This document shows, in pieces, positions 43,493 through 52,806 of a stretch of 64,000 bases of DNA. A model generated the notes under the pieces. That model saw only the letters and a program-made list of their open reading frames with translations. It had not been told where the DNA came from and ran no database searches. A program made the position numbers and the translations under genes. Source of the stretch: Paenibacillus woosongensis (GTDB lineage: Bacteria; Bacillota; Bacilli; Paenibacillales; Paenibacillaceae); contig NZ_WNZW01000003.1 in assembly GCF_009725165.1 (NCBI RefSeq), positions 372,001 to 436,000 on the forward strand. Direction: 5' to 3'. The first letter of the stretch is position 1. Each line of letters starts with the position of its first letter.

Positions 43493-43748
43493 ACAAATTG
43501 AGGTATACTCGGATGGGAGCAACCGCAGCAAATCGATCATCGAGTTGGTGAAAAAGCTGGCTTGTCCTAAATGCGAAATCGTTGTGCATAGCGAAACTGA
43601 GAAAAAAGGGCGATCCGGCCCGTCTGTGTGGATAGACGGCAAAGAAGTTGATATCGGCAAGCTGTCGGGCGGCGTAAATCATAGTCGCTTGTATAATGGG
43701 GACAGGAGTGGACAGCAAAGGGGAAAAGAGCTGGTTTTACAACAGTGA
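43485..43748 (+). CDS. Small thioredoxin-like CPKC protein
   Basis: An 87-residue protein overlapping the merR gene by 8 bases (ATGAG), with AGGGAGGA about 6 bases upstream. The start I-E-V-Y-S-D-G-S and the later G-P-S-V-W-I-D-G-K-E-V look like the first strand and cis-Pro-like strand of a thioredoxin fold. The usual CXXC position holds Ser residues, and a C-P-K-C motif appears after the first helix. The last 25 residues are polar and low in complexity. Role unknown; coupling to merR implies a metal or thiol function. Confidence 0.55.
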   Translation: MSKQIEVYSDGSNRSKSIIELVKKLACPKCEIVVHSETEKKGRSGPSVWIDGKEVDIGKLSGGVNHSRLYNGDRSGQQRGKELVLQQ

Positions 43749-43767
43749 TTGGGCGGAAAAGGAGTAT

Positions 43768-43810
43768 AAAAGGCTGCAGCGACCGGTGTTACGGACGCTG
43801 CAGCCTTTTA
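43768..43810. terminator. Bidirectional terminator between the CPKC gene and catalase
   Basis: AAAAGGCTGCAGCG pairs with CGCTGCAGCCTTTT, 14 bp, usable in both directions. Confidence 0.88.
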
Positions 43811-43813
43811 TCA

Positions 43814-45463
43814 TCAGTATGGATCGGCTTCGCGGCTTTTCTCCACAGCCTCTTTGGTGGCTTCGTTTGCGGCTAATGAGCCTTGGCCAAATTTCGATTG
43901 GCCGGCTTCACGGCCAGGTAGCTGTTCGTCCTTCTTCATTCCCTGTATTTCTTTTATGACCCTGTCGATGCCTTCCTTAACGCGGCGGCCATAGTCTTCA
44001 TCCGCCTGTGTGAAGTGGTGGATCATCGCTTCCTGAATTCGTTTGTCGCATACCGCAAGCGCTTCGGACAGGTTCTTGATCAGCTCGTCGCGCTCCCATT
44101 CTTCAAATGAGCGGTACGTATCGCCCGCTTGCCCATAGTTATTGGGACGATCGATCGGTGCGCTCATGGCCGCCGCATTATACGTCGGACGATGCTGCGG
44201 ACGATCCTGCTGTCCAGCTTCCTGATAGCCGCCAATCATGGAAGGCTCGTAATTAATATGCGGATTTTCTCCGGACTCTTTGGGGTCACGGGTATCCATT
44301 TGGCCGCGATGCTGATTCGTGCGCACCAGTACCTTCGGTGCGTTCACGGGCAATTTCAAATAGTTGGCGCCTACGCGGTAGCGCTGCGTATCGGAATAAG
44401 AGAAGGTACGGCCCTGCAGCATTTTGTCGTCGGAGAAATCCATCCCGTCGACCAGTACCCCGGTACCAAAGGCAGCTTGCTCAATTTCTGCGTGAAAATC
44501 AACCGGATTGCGATCCAGAACCATTCGGCCGAGCGGCAGCCATGGGAACTTATCCTCCGGCCAGAGCTTCGTATCATCGAGCGGATCAAAATCCAGCTCC
44601 GGATGATACCCGTCCTCCATGATCTGGACGAAGAGCTCCCATTCCGGATAATCTCCGCGTTCAATCGCTTCATATAGATCCTGCGTCGCATGGCCGACGT
44701 TTTTTGCTTGGATTGCATTTGCTTCTTCTTGCGTCAAGTTGCGGATCCCTTGCTTCGGCTCCCAGTGATACTTCACCAGCACAGCCTCGCCCTTGTCATT
44801 AACCCATTTGTAGGTGTTGACGCCAGAACCCTGCATATGTCGGTATGTCGCTGGTATGCCCCATGGAGAGAACAGGAAGGTAATCATATGTGTTGCTTCA
44901 GGCGAACGGGAGACGAAGTCAAACATCCGCTGGGGATGCGCCACGTTCGAAGCAGGATCCGCTTTAAAAGCGTGAATCATATCAGGGAATTTCATCGCGT
45001 CACGTATGAAAAATATTTTGAGATTGTTGCCGACGAGATCCCAGTTGCCGTCTTCGGTATACATCTTCACCGCGAAGCCGCGCGGGTCTCTTGCGGTTTC
45101 CGGCGAATCCTTTGCCCCTGCCACCGTTGAGAAACGAACCATCAGCGGTGTTCTTTTTCCGGCACCAGAGAAGACCTTTGCTCGGGTGTACTTCTCTACC
45201 GGTTCATCTCCGACTTTGCCGTAGGTTTCAAAATACCCGAATGCTCCGGTTCCACGAGCATGAACTACACGCTCTGGCACCTCTTCACGGTCAAAATGGG
45301 AAATCTTCTCGATAAAGTGATAATTCTCAAGCGTAGCTGGACCGCGGTCACCAATCGTACGGATATTTTGGTTATCTTTTACCGGATGGCCTTGGCGTGT
45401 TGTCAACGTCTCACGCTTCACGTCGTGCTCGTGAGGTATCTTCATGTCATTATTCTCTCCCAA
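43814..45463 (-). CDS. katA: Monofunctional heme catalase
   Basis: A 549-residue small-subunit catalase with a C-terminal extension. The catalytic His H68 is in [11 protein letters not shown], the Asn in [12 protein letters not shown], and the proximal Tyr in [12 protein letters not shown]. The last 50 residues are charged and specific to this group. TTG start with AAGGAGGG about 6 bases upstream. A PerR box was sought upstream but only a poor match is present. It shares a bidirectional terminator with the CPKC gene. Confidence 0.95.
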   Translation of the reverse strand: MGENNDMKIPHEHDVKRETLTTRQGHPVKDNQNIRTIGDRGPATLENYHFIEKISHFDREEVPERVVHARGTGAFGYFETYGKVGDEPVEKYTRAKVFSGAGKRTPLMVRFSTVAGAKDSPETARDPRGFAVKMYTEDGNWDLVGNNLKIFFIRDAMKFPDMIHAFKADPASNVAHPQRMFDFVSRSPEATHMITFLFSPWGIPATYRHMQGSGVNTYKWVNDKGEAVLVKYHWEPKQGIRNLTQEEANAIQAKNVGHATQDLYEAIERGDYPEWELFVQIMEDGYHPELDFDPLDDTKLWPEDKFPWLPLGRMVLDRNPVDFHAEIEQAAFGTGVLVDGMDFSDDKMLQGRTFSYSDTQRYRVGANYLKLPVNAPKVLVRTNQHRGQMDTRDPKESGENPHINYEPSMIGGYQEAGQQDRPQHRPTYNAAAMSAPIDRPNNYGQAGDTYRSFEEWERDELIKNLSEALAVCDKRIQEAMIHHFTQADEDYGRRVKEGIDRVIKEIQGMKKDEQLPGREAGQSKFGQGSLAANEATKEAVEKSREADPY

Positions 45464-45578
45464 ATGAAACCCTCCTTTAAGTAGTTAATCTAAATCTAAT
45501 CTTAACCAATATTGGAAACGCATATTCAAATTTAGATCGGTATCGACTGTGTGACGTAATTAAACGCTGTGTTGTGCG

Positions 45579-45765
45579 CTAAATGGAATTCATGTATCTA
45601 ATTATGCTCTAAACGAATATTTTAGGGGATTAGATGGAATTTATGCCCCTAAAATCAAGAATCCAGCGTACGAATGGCAACTCCACTTATTCTAAAGACA
45701 TGAAATCCACTTAAATCTACTTACCCTTCTTAGCCAAAGAAACTAACTACTATAAATCCATTTAG
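45579..45765. repeat. 187-bp four-unit repeat element, family A, copy 2
   Basis: Begins CTAAATGGAATTCATG; the second direct unit TTAGATGGAATTTATG starts 51 bp later. Inverted units GACATGAAATCCACTTAA and ACTATAAATCCATTTAG end 51 bp apart. It aligns with 10824-11010 over the full length with many substitutions but equal length. It sits between the start of katA and the ROK gene, in a 487-bp gap with no other feature. Confidence 0.85.
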
Positions 45766-45950
45766 ATTAGTAGTTGAATCCGTTTCTTGCGCTGCCATCC
45801 CTATCTAATCATTCATATTATTCCGATATTTACGAAATATGACCAATGTCTAATCGTTCTTTGTTTTACAATTGACGGATCAAGAAAAGGAAGTTACAAT
45901 CCGATTATTAAAATACTTTTAAAAAGTATTGTTGAAATGGGGTTATGCAC

Positions 45951-46980
45951 AGTGCAGCCTGTCTCGTATAATACGAGTCAAGTGAAAAAAATGAACGTTG
46001 AGCTAGTAAAAAATGCGTTAAAAGCGCAGGGGACGGCAACCAAAGCATCTATTGCAAGCTTAACCGGCTTAAGCGTGGCCACATGCGGTACCATTTTAAA
46101 CGAACTTGTGGCAATCGGCGAAGTGATTGAGGTGAAACCGGATGAATCAAGCGGCGGCCGGCCAGCGATGCAGTACGAGTATAACGCTGACTTTGGCTGC
46201 GTCGTTTGTTTGCTAATCAAGACCGAAGGCGGCATCCACTCGATTAGATACAGCATCGTTAATCTAGTGGGGGACACTGTCGAAGATGCCATATTAGAAC
46301 TAAAGCATATCGATGTCGATGTGGTCGACAACCTTGTCGGCAAATTGCTCAATAAGCATGGCCATGCACAAGCTATTGGTATTGGAGTGCCCGGGGTGGC
46401 CCATTCCGGCGTAATCGGCGTTTGTGATGTCCCTGACCTTGCAGGCAAATCATTGGGTCCATACCTGGAAGAAAAATATTCAATCCCGGTTATGATTGAA
46501 AACGATATGAATATGACGGTCTACGGATTTTACCATTTACAAAACTTTGAAGAGGAAAAAACATTTGCCGTCGTTACGTTTCCCAAAAATCATTTTCCCG
46601 GTGCCGGTTTTATCGTAAACGGCCAAATTCTATCCGGTAACACGAAGTTCGCTGGAGAGGCTTCTTTTTTACCTTTTGGTATCTCCAGGGAGGAGCAGCT
46701 GCTGCAACTACACACCGATGAAGGCTTTATCCGGCTGGCAGTCCAAACACTCACCTCCATCATTGCATTGATTAACCCGGTATCCATAGCGATAACAGGG
46801 GATCTGCCCCGTGAGACACAGCTGGATAAAATCTATGAGGGTTGCTTGAGACACATCCCGAAAGAGCATATGCCGACGCTTTTTGTTAAAAACGATACGA
46901 ACGAGGAATACATGAAAGGCATGGTGACGGAGACGCTGGAGAGCCTAGCCTATCGCCTGCGCATCATTGAAAAAAGATAA
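45951..46980 (+). CDS. ROK family regulator (NagC/XylR-like), copy 1
   Basis: A 342-residue protein. Residues 1-75 form a winged helix (M-N-V-E-L-V-K-N-A-L, A-S-I-A-S-L-T-G-L-S-V-A-T). Residues 80-340 form the ROK sugar-binding fold with I-G-I-G-V-P-G near 125 and I-E-N-D-M-N near 170. The ROK zinc motif is absent. GTG 45951 (or ATG 45936) is chosen because GGGGT lies 8 bases upstream and homologous proteins start near V-Q-P-V-S-Y-N; the longer frame to 45787 is unlikely. It precedes an MFS gene by 20 bases, so it probably controls sugar uptake. Confidence 0.78.
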
Positions 46981-47000
46981 CGGATAAGGAGCAGCTAAGA

Positions 47001-48239
47001 GTGAGGAAACGATCAGGAAAATTCAACAAAATATATGCCATGCAGCTCGCAACAATATTTATAGGATTCGTCATTTTCGGATTTTCGGAAAATATCAAAG
47101 GACCTGCTATTCCGCGAATTCAACTGGACTTTATGCTAAACGAAGCACAGCTTGGGACCTTGTTGTCCCTGAATGCGCTTGGCTATTTAATCGCTTGCTC
47201 TTTCACTGCCTATCTGACAAAGATATGGGGAATAAAGCGGGTAACGATTATTGCTTTTGCGGCGATGGCTGTCTCAGGTATATTCATTTTTTTCTCGCAG
47301 CACTATTCCTTGTTCTCGGCTTCTTATTTCTTAATGTATATTGGAAACGGGATGCTGGAGATTGGACTGGCTATTCTGGGCGCCCGCATCTTTGTGAAAA
47401 ATACGGGAACGATGATGAATTTAAGCCATGGCTTCTACGGCCTTAGCTCGACAGTTGCACCGCTCATTGCGACGGGTCTAATGGAGGTTACGATCAACGG
47501 TTACACGCTGGACTGGCGAGGCATGTATCTGATCATGCTGCTCTTATCCGTCATACCAATCGTATTTGCGTTGTTTAGCACATTTCCCGGGGATGATATT
47601 GAACATGAGGATCGTGTACCTCTAAAAACAATGCTTAAGGATCCCGTCCTATGGCTAATGGTGCTTGTATTAACTTTTGGGGTCGTATCCGAACTGGCTG
47701 TCGGAGGCTGGCTCGTGAACTTCCTGGAAAAAGCTTATGGTTGGAGCACGGTATCCGCTTCAGGGATGTTATCTGCCTTTTTCCTGTGCTTTGCGCTTGC
47801 CCGGCTACTGCTTGGGCCGTTAACCGACAAAATTGGCTTTACCTTATCTTTGATTGTATTCTCGGGGTTATCAGCCGCATGTACTTTTGCAGCTATCTTT
47901 GGCGGAGAAAATGCAGCCTTTTTATTTGCAGCCGCTGGTATAGGCATTGCGATGATCTATCCAACGGTCATGGCTTTTATCGCTAGAAGATACCCGAAGG
48001 GCAGTGATACTGCAATTACGTTCACCGTTACATTGATGGGAGTAGGCAGCGTCATCGGCAACTATCTGATCGGGGGAGTGATCGAGGTCACGAAAGGCAT
48101 TTTCGGAGCAGATACGCATATTGGCCTGTTCCGGGGCCTTCAGGCCGGCTATGGAGTTATAGGCTTATGCGCCGCGTTAAGTTCAGTTGCGGGAATTATT
48201 TTATATACTTATTTATACAAGCGGAAAGAAATCATTTAA
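47001..48239 (+). CDS. MFS transporter, copy 1
   Basis: A 412-residue permease with 12 spans. It shows G-x3-D/N-R/K-x-G-type cytoplasmic loops (L-T-K-I-W-G-I-K-R near 75, L-T-D-K-I-G-F near 275) and resembles the FucP/sugar-porter side of the superfamily. GTG start with AAGGAG about 9 bases upstream. It is in an operon with the ROK regulator. The substrate is presumably a sugar or derivative (inference). Confidence 0.82.
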   Translation: MRKRSGKFNKIYAMQLATIFIGFVIFGFSENIKGPAIPRIQLDFMLNEAQLGTLLSLNALGYLIACSFTAYLTKIWGIKRVTIIAFAAMAVSGIFIFFSQHYSLFSASYFLMYIGNGMLEIGLAILGARIFVKNTGTMMNLSHGFYGLSSTVAPLIATGLMEVTINGYTLDWRGMYLIMLLLSVIPIVFALFSTFPGDDIEHEDRVPLKTMLKDPVLWLMVLVLTFGVVSELAVGGWLVNFLEKAYGWSTVSASGMLSAFFLCFALARLLLGPLTDKIGFTLSLIVFSGLSAACTFAAIFGGENAAFLFAAAGIGIAMIYPTVMAFIARRYPKGSDTAITFTVTLMGVGSVIGNYLIGGVIEVTKGIFGADTHIGLFRGLQAGYGVIGLCAALSSVAGIILYTYLYKRKEII

Positions 48240-48254
48240 TCAAGATTGAACCGG

Positions 48255-48281
48255 CAGCCGAAGATCCGGCTGTCTTTTTTT
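48255..48281 (+). terminator. Terminator of the ROK-MFS operon
   Basis: CAGCCG pairs with CGGCTG, followed by TCTTTTTTT. Confidence 0.82.
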
Positions 48282-48370
48282 AATGGAAGGAAAAATCTGC
48301 TTGTCTGTTTTCAAGAAAAGTTTTGATAAGGTTAAAGGAATGACTGTTGCAGAAAAGGAGGACCACATAT

Positions 48371-49381
48371 ATGAAATTACATTCCTCTGACCGTATTAAA
48401 ATGCCGCTAGGATTTTGGGCAGGGTTGCGTCAACTAGGGATTTCCGACCATGACGTAGCTCGTAAAGCACAACTTCCACTCACTATGATTACTGAACCGG
48501 AAGTCACGGGCGCCCAATATTTCGCGATTTGGCAGGCCTATTCCGATCTCATTGGCGATACTGCCAAAGGAATCATCAAGCTTGCGACGGCCTTTGACAC
48601 AGCGAAGTACCCACCGACCGTCTTAGCGACTTACCACGCTCGTGACTACCGCGACGCTCTGAACCGAATGGCTCGGTACAAGCAGTTGTGTCCACCCGAG
48701 AGCTTACGGATCACCGAGGAAGACGAGGACTGTACTATTGAGCTGGAATGGCAGGATACCGAGCGGCCTGGTCCGCCGATGCTGGTTGGCATCACGCTGG
48801 CATTCCTTCTGGAGCTCGGACGACGGGGCACAGGTCACCCGCTGACAGCGAAGCTCGTCGAATTCTCGCACTCTATGGGCGATTTACAGACCCTTGAAGC
48901 TTACTTCGGCTGCCGTATTCAGATCAATGCAAAGCATAATCGGTTGACGCTGCACCGAAGAGATTTGAGTCGCCCTTTTATCTCTTACAATAAAGAGCTG
49001 CTGGAGATTCTGACTCCATTCCTGGATCAGTCGCTTGATGAACAACAGCGCAGCCTTTCCATGACTGAGATGGTCAAATGGATCATGAAACGCAGCCTAA
49101 CTGGAGGACGATTAAATATTCAGGCAGTCGCGAAGGAGCTCAGTATGAGCGATCGGACCCTGCAGCGTCGGCTGAATGACGAAAACACGAGCTTCAAGGA
49201 ACTGATGATACAAGCTAGACGTGAGCAAGCACGAGAATACTTGGCAGACCCCTCGTTGGATATTAAAGAAGTGGCATATTTGATAGGTTATGAGGATCAG
49301 AACTCATTCTACCGCGCCTTCCGCCTTTGGGAAGGTGTTACCCCATCAAAATGGCGTACTCAGCATTTAGGGGCGAACTGA
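48371..49381 (+). CDS. AraC family regulator with Arabinose_bd-type N-terminal domain
   Basis: A 336-residue regulator. Residues 1-200 match the Arabinose_bd/OruR-type N-terminal domain (F-W-A-G-L-R-Q-L-G, Y-F-A-I-W-Q-A). Residues 240-332 are the AraC double helix-turn-helix: V-A-K-E-L-S-M-S-D-R-T-L-Q-R-R-L and I-K-E-V-A-Y-L-I-G-Y-E-D-Q-N-S-F-Y-R-A-F. ATG 48371 has AAGGAGGA 8 bases upstream; an in-frame TTG at 48347 lies before that site. It precedes an SDR gene and may regulate it. Confidence 0.87.
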   Translation: MKLHSSDRIKMPLGFWAGLRQLGISDHDVARKAQLPLTMITEPEVTGAQYFAIWQAYSDLIGDTAKGIIKLATAFDTAKYPPTVLATYHARDYRDALNRMARYKQLCPPESLRITEEDEDCTIELEWQDTERPGPPMLVGITLAFLLELGRRGTGHPLTAKLVEFSHSMGDLQTLEAYFGCRIQINAKHNRLTLHRRDLSRPFISYNKELLEILTPFLDQSLDEQQRSLSMTEMVKWIMKRSLTGGRLNIQAVAKELSMSDRTLQRRLNDENTSFKELMIQARREQAREYLADPSLDIKEVAYLIGYEDQNSFYRAFRLWEGVTPSKWRTQHLGAN

Positions 49382-49493
49382 TATTCATTTGGCGTGTTAA
49401 ACAAGAAATTTGGCGCAGCAGGCTAGTTACCGGGCAATTCAGACAAGGTAATATAATCACTATCCGAAGCATAAAGGAGATATGGATTATATT

Positions 49494-50288
49494 ATGGATA
49501 TGGGATTAAACAATAAAACTGCTTTAGTTACGGGATCAACGAAAGGCATAGGTAAAGCCATTGCCATTGAACTTGCCAAGGAAGGTGTTAATGTCCTCAT
49601 TAATGGACGAAATTACGAGGAAGTAGAACGAATTGTAAATGAAATCAAGTCAGATTTCCCGGCTACCTCTCCTCAAAATGCTGCAGCCGATATAGTAGAT
49701 AAAGAGCAAAGAGAAGCTTTATTCGGGAAATTTCCCAATATTGATATTTTAGTGAACAACATGGGAATATATGAAATCATGCAATATGAAGACGCTGACG
49801 ATGAAGTATGGGACAAATATATCCATACTAATGTTCTTGCTGCAAATGCCTTAACTAAATATTATTTGCCTAAAATGCTGCAAAATGATTTTGGCCGCGT
49901 TATCTTTATGGCGAGTGAAGAAGCCATGATGCCTTCGGGTAAAATGCCTCAATATGCAGTAACCAAATCCATGCTGTTATCACTGTCAAAAAGTTTATCT
50001 AAGTTAACGGTAGGAACAGAAGTTACGGTTAATACGGTCATGCCAGGACCGACACTGTCTGAAAATGTGCATCAAATTATTGCGGGGATATACCCGGATG
50101 AGGATATGTCTTTTTCAGAAAAAGAGAAAAAATTTATGGAGACAAACCTGCCTCAATCGGAATTACAGCGATTTATCAGGCCTATCGAAATAGGCAGACT
50201 GGTTGCATTTATATGCAGTCCTCATGCATCCGCATTTAAAGGTTCTCCGATCCGTATGGATGGGGGGATGGTGCCGACTATTATCTAG
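49494..50288 (+). CDS. Short-chain dehydrogenase/reductase
   Basis: A 264-residue NAD(P)-dependent oxidoreductase. It has T-G-S-T-K-G-I-G near 14, N-N-M-G near 87, the catalytic Ser in M-A-S-E, Tyr/Lys in Q-Y-A-V-T-K near 155, and a late R-M-D-G-G. Start is uncertain: AAGGAG lies only 2 bases before ATG 49482 but 14 before ATG 49494. I prefer 49494 because M-D-M-G-L is the usual SDR N-terminus. Substrate unknown. It lies between the AraC gene and the second ROK gene. Confidence 0.85.
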   Translation: MDMGLNNKTALVTGSTKGIGKAIAIELAKEGVNVLINGRNYEEVERIVNEIKSDFPATSPQNAAADIVDKEQREALFGKFPNIDILVNNMGIYEIMQYEDADDEVWDKYIHTNVLAANALTKYYLPKMLQNDFGRVIFMASEEAMMPSGKMPQYAVTKSMLLSLSKSLSKLTVGTEVTVNTVMPGPTLSENVHQIIAGIYPDEDMSFSEKEKKFMETNLPQSELQRFIRPIEIGRLVAFICSPHASAFKGSPIRMDGGMVPTII

Positions 50289-50367
50289 TGAAAACCAAAC
50301 GACATTCATGTAAAATCAAGTTATGACTGTCTTACTGATTCAAAGTATGAGTAAGGGAGGGGGGCCT

Positions 50368-51372
50368 ATGAGAATAGCAAACGCCAATTTGATGAAAGAA
50401 ATCAATCTGAACAATGTACGCCATGTCATGAAACGGATTGAAACGGCAACCAAACCCCAATTGGCCTCACTTACCAAGCTGAGCGTAGTTACAATAAACT
50501 CCCTAGTCAAGGAACTTCATGAGCTGGGGGAACTGCTTGAGGATGATACCGTTCCCTCGAACGGGGGGAGACCTGCCCAAACCTATCGCTACAACTATGA
50601 TTTCAGCCTTGCGCTCGTTCTTTACTTGAAAGAGGAGCAAGGGCAGGAGCTGGTATCAGCATCGGTTGTAAATTTGGAAGGTCGTATCGTGTCAAAAGAA
50701 GATTTTATGATGTCCGCATTTGATCGTCAGAGGTTTTATGAGATTATAGAGCATTTTCTCACATTACATCCATCCATTAAGGTAATTGGCGTAGGCATCC
50801 CCGGACAGGCGGTCAATGGCGAGATTACGGTAAGCAGTCATCAGGAGCTGAGAGGCTCTCGCATTATTGAAGAAATTGAATCGAAGTTCGGGCTGCCTGT
50901 TATGGTCGAGAACGATATTAATGCAGCGCTCAGCGGGTATTGTATTAGGCAGGATGTCGATTTGGAGCACTGTGTGCTCGGCATCTATTTCCCTAGAAGG
51001 TATCCGCCAGGCATGGGCATTTATTTGGATGGAAAGATTGTCAAAGGAAAGAATGGAATGTCGGGAGAAATCAAATTTCTTCCACACGGTCCAGATTGGC
51101 AGCGTGAGATGAGTAAGCCAGCATTTATGGATGCGGTCTGCCAGATTATTCAAACCGTTAATGCCGTTCTGGCTCCTGACAAAATCGTGATCTATCAGGA
51201 CAGAGTGGAAGCAGATGCCTGGAATCCAGCCTGGGAATCTTATCAGCTTCGGCAGCCTATGCCGTCATATCCTGCTGTGGTTTTACAGCAGACATTTCAA
51301 CAGGATTTCGAGGCTGGCATGCGCTGGCTAACACTCAAATCCTTAGAGCCCAGCCTGGCTCAATTCGGTTAA
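50368..51372 (+). CDS. ROK family regulator, copy 2
   Basis: A 334-residue protein with the same layout as the gene at 45951. It has a winged helix (N-N-V-R-H-V-M-K-R, A-S-L-T-K-L-S-V-V-T), then a ROK fold with I-G-V-G-I-P-G and V-E-N-D-I-N. ATG 50368 has GGGAGG and five more G about 3-10 bases upstream. It has no zinc motif and precedes an MFS gene, mirroring the first pair. The two proteins are clearly related but diverged. Confidence 0.8.
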   Translation: MRIANANLMKEINLNNVRHVMKRIETATKPQLASLTKLSVVTINSLVKELHELGELLEDDTVPSNGGRPAQTYRYNYDFSLALVLYLKEEQGQELVSASVVNLEGRIVSKEDFMMSAFDRQRFYEIIEHFLTLHPSIKVIGVGIPGQAVNGEITVSSHQELRGSRIIEEIESKFGLPVMVENDINAALSGYCIRQDVDLEHCVLGIYFPRRYPPGMGIYLDGKIVKGKNGMSGEIKFLPHGPDWQREMSKPAFMDAVCQIIQTVNAVLAPDKIVIYQDRVEADAWNPAWESYQLRQPMPSYPAVVLQQTFQQDFEAGMRWLTLKSLEPSLAQFG

Positions 51373-51408
51373 GGACACCCTCTTGAAGTGAATTCAAGGG
51401 GGTGTCTG
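51373..51408. terminator. Hairpin between ROK copy 2 and MFS copy 2
   Basis: GGACACCC and CTTGAA pair with TTCAAG and GGGTGTC in a long imperfect stem. No T tract follows, so it may be a processing or partial-termination site. Confidence 0.45.
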
Positions 51409-51527
51409 CGTTGCATGTCTTGACAAAGAAAAACACCTTCTGCATACTTAATAAAGATCCTTTATTAAGTAGTTTTAAAAGTTCTAAAGCATAGTACATT
51501 TTCATTGAAGCGGGAGAAGGTGTATAT

Positions 51528-52748
51528 TTGGCAACCTGGTTTTTGATTATTATCTATCTAGCTTTTATTAGTCTGGGACTTCCAGATTCATTGCTTGGAT
51601 CGGCATGGCCGGTGATCTGGCCTGACATTGGTTCTTCGTTCGGCTCTGCTGGGATTGTATCTATGATTATTGCAGGAGGAACTATCGTTTCCAGCTTGGC
51701 GAGCGGGAGTATCATTCAACGATGGGGTACCGGAAAAATCACGTTATTCAGCTGTTTAATGACCGCGGGAGCACTGCTTGGTTTTTCTATGGCACCGTCC
51801 ATGCTCTGGTTTGTCATTCTAGCTATTCCGCTAGGGCTAGGCGCAGGTGCCGTGGATGCGGCTTTGAACCATTACGTAGCTGAAAACTATAAGGCTCATC
51901 ACATGAATTGGTTACACTGCTTCTGGGGTGTAGGAGCAACGATGGGACCCATCATTATGTCCGCCTATATTGCAGGCCAGAACTCCTGGAGGGGAGGCTA
52001 TGCTGCGGTTGCCCTCATTCAGTTTATACTTGTAATCATTTTACTTGTTACGCTCCCTTTATGGAAGCGGGTCGCTGCAGCTCGAAAACTTGAGTATCCT
52101 CAAAGCGATGAACCAGTCGAACGCGGCAAACTGCAGTCTGAGACGATTGCCAAACTCAATGTTTTGCATATTAAAGGCGTCAAACCAACCCTTATCGCAT
52201 TTTTATTCTATTGCGGGGTGGAGGCCACCGTAGGGTTATGGGGAGCCAGTTACTTGGTTGGGGCAAGAAATATTACAGCAGAAACAGCTGCGGGATGGAT
52301 TTCTTTATACTATGGCGGTATAACGGTGGGCAGGCTGATTACCGGATTTATTACGCTGAAAGTCAGCAATCGCCTGCTGATCCGTTATGGTCAGCTGATT
52401 AGTATTGCAGGGGGAATCATTCTGTTGCTTCCACTGCCGATTTCGTTTTCTCTGATCGGGTTTGTTCTGATTGGACTCGGTCTGGCTCCCATCTATCCTG
52501 GGCTTCTGCATGAAACGCCGTCTCGGTTTGGGAGAGAAAATTCAGCAAAACTGATGGGTTATCAGATGGCTGTCGCTTATACGGGAACCACATTGCTACC
52601 TCCAACCTTTGGACTCATCGCCACGCAAACGAGCTTAACCTTATTCCCGTTTGTTGTGCTTGCTTTACTTATTTTCATGTTACTGAGTGCGGAGAAAGTA
52701 AACCTTATTTTGAGCCAACAAGCGAAAGGGAATGTTGCCGAAGAATAG
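51528..52748 (+). CDS. MFS transporter, copy 2
   Basis: A 406-residue permease with 12 spans. It shows G-S-I-I-Q-R-W-G-T-G-K near 65 (loop 2-3), A-V-D-A-A-L-N-H-Y near 110 and a central hydrophilic loop near 190-215. TTG start, with GGGAGAAGGTG about 6 bases upstream. It follows ROK copy 2 after 155 bases. Substrate unknown; sugar or sugar-derivative export or import is likely from context. Confidence 0.82.
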   Translation: MATWFLIIIYLAFISLGLPDSLLGSAWPVIWPDIGSSFGSAGIVSMIIAGGTIVSSLASGSIIQRWGTGKITLFSCLMTAGALLGFSMAPSMLWFVILAIPLGLGAGAVDAALNHYVAENYKAHHMNWLHCFWGVGATMGPIIMSAYIAGQNSWRGGYAAVALIQFILVIILLVTLPLWKRVAAARKLEYPQSDEPVERGKLQSETIAKLNVLHIKGVKPTLIAFLFYCGVEATVGLWGASYLVGARNITAETAAGWISLYYGGITVGRLITGFITLKVSNRLLIRYGQLISIAGGIILLLPLPISFSLIGFVLIGLGLAPIYPGLLHETPSRFGRENSAKLMGYQMAVAYTGTTLLPPTFGLIATQTSLTLFPFVVLALLIFMLLSAEKVNLILSQQAKGNVAEE

Positions 52749-52763
52749 CATGAATCAATGATC

Positions 52764-52806
52764 CGGGCGCGGGAAATCAGCGCTTGATCCACGCCCGGTT
52801 TAAATC
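52764..52806. terminator. Inverted repeat at the MFS2/SRAP convergent ends
   Basis: CCGGGCG (52764-52770) pairs with CGCCCGG (52793-52799), followed by TTTAAAT rightward. It overlaps the end of the SRAP gene. Confidence 0.5.

Noticed and set aside
44129..44677. A 182-codon rightward open frame
   Set aside because: It is antisense to katA, which has full catalytic motifs.
45480..45540. PerR box upstream of katA
   Set aside because: The best candidate (TTAGATTTAGATTAA on the minus strand) matches the 15-bp consensus at only about nine positions.
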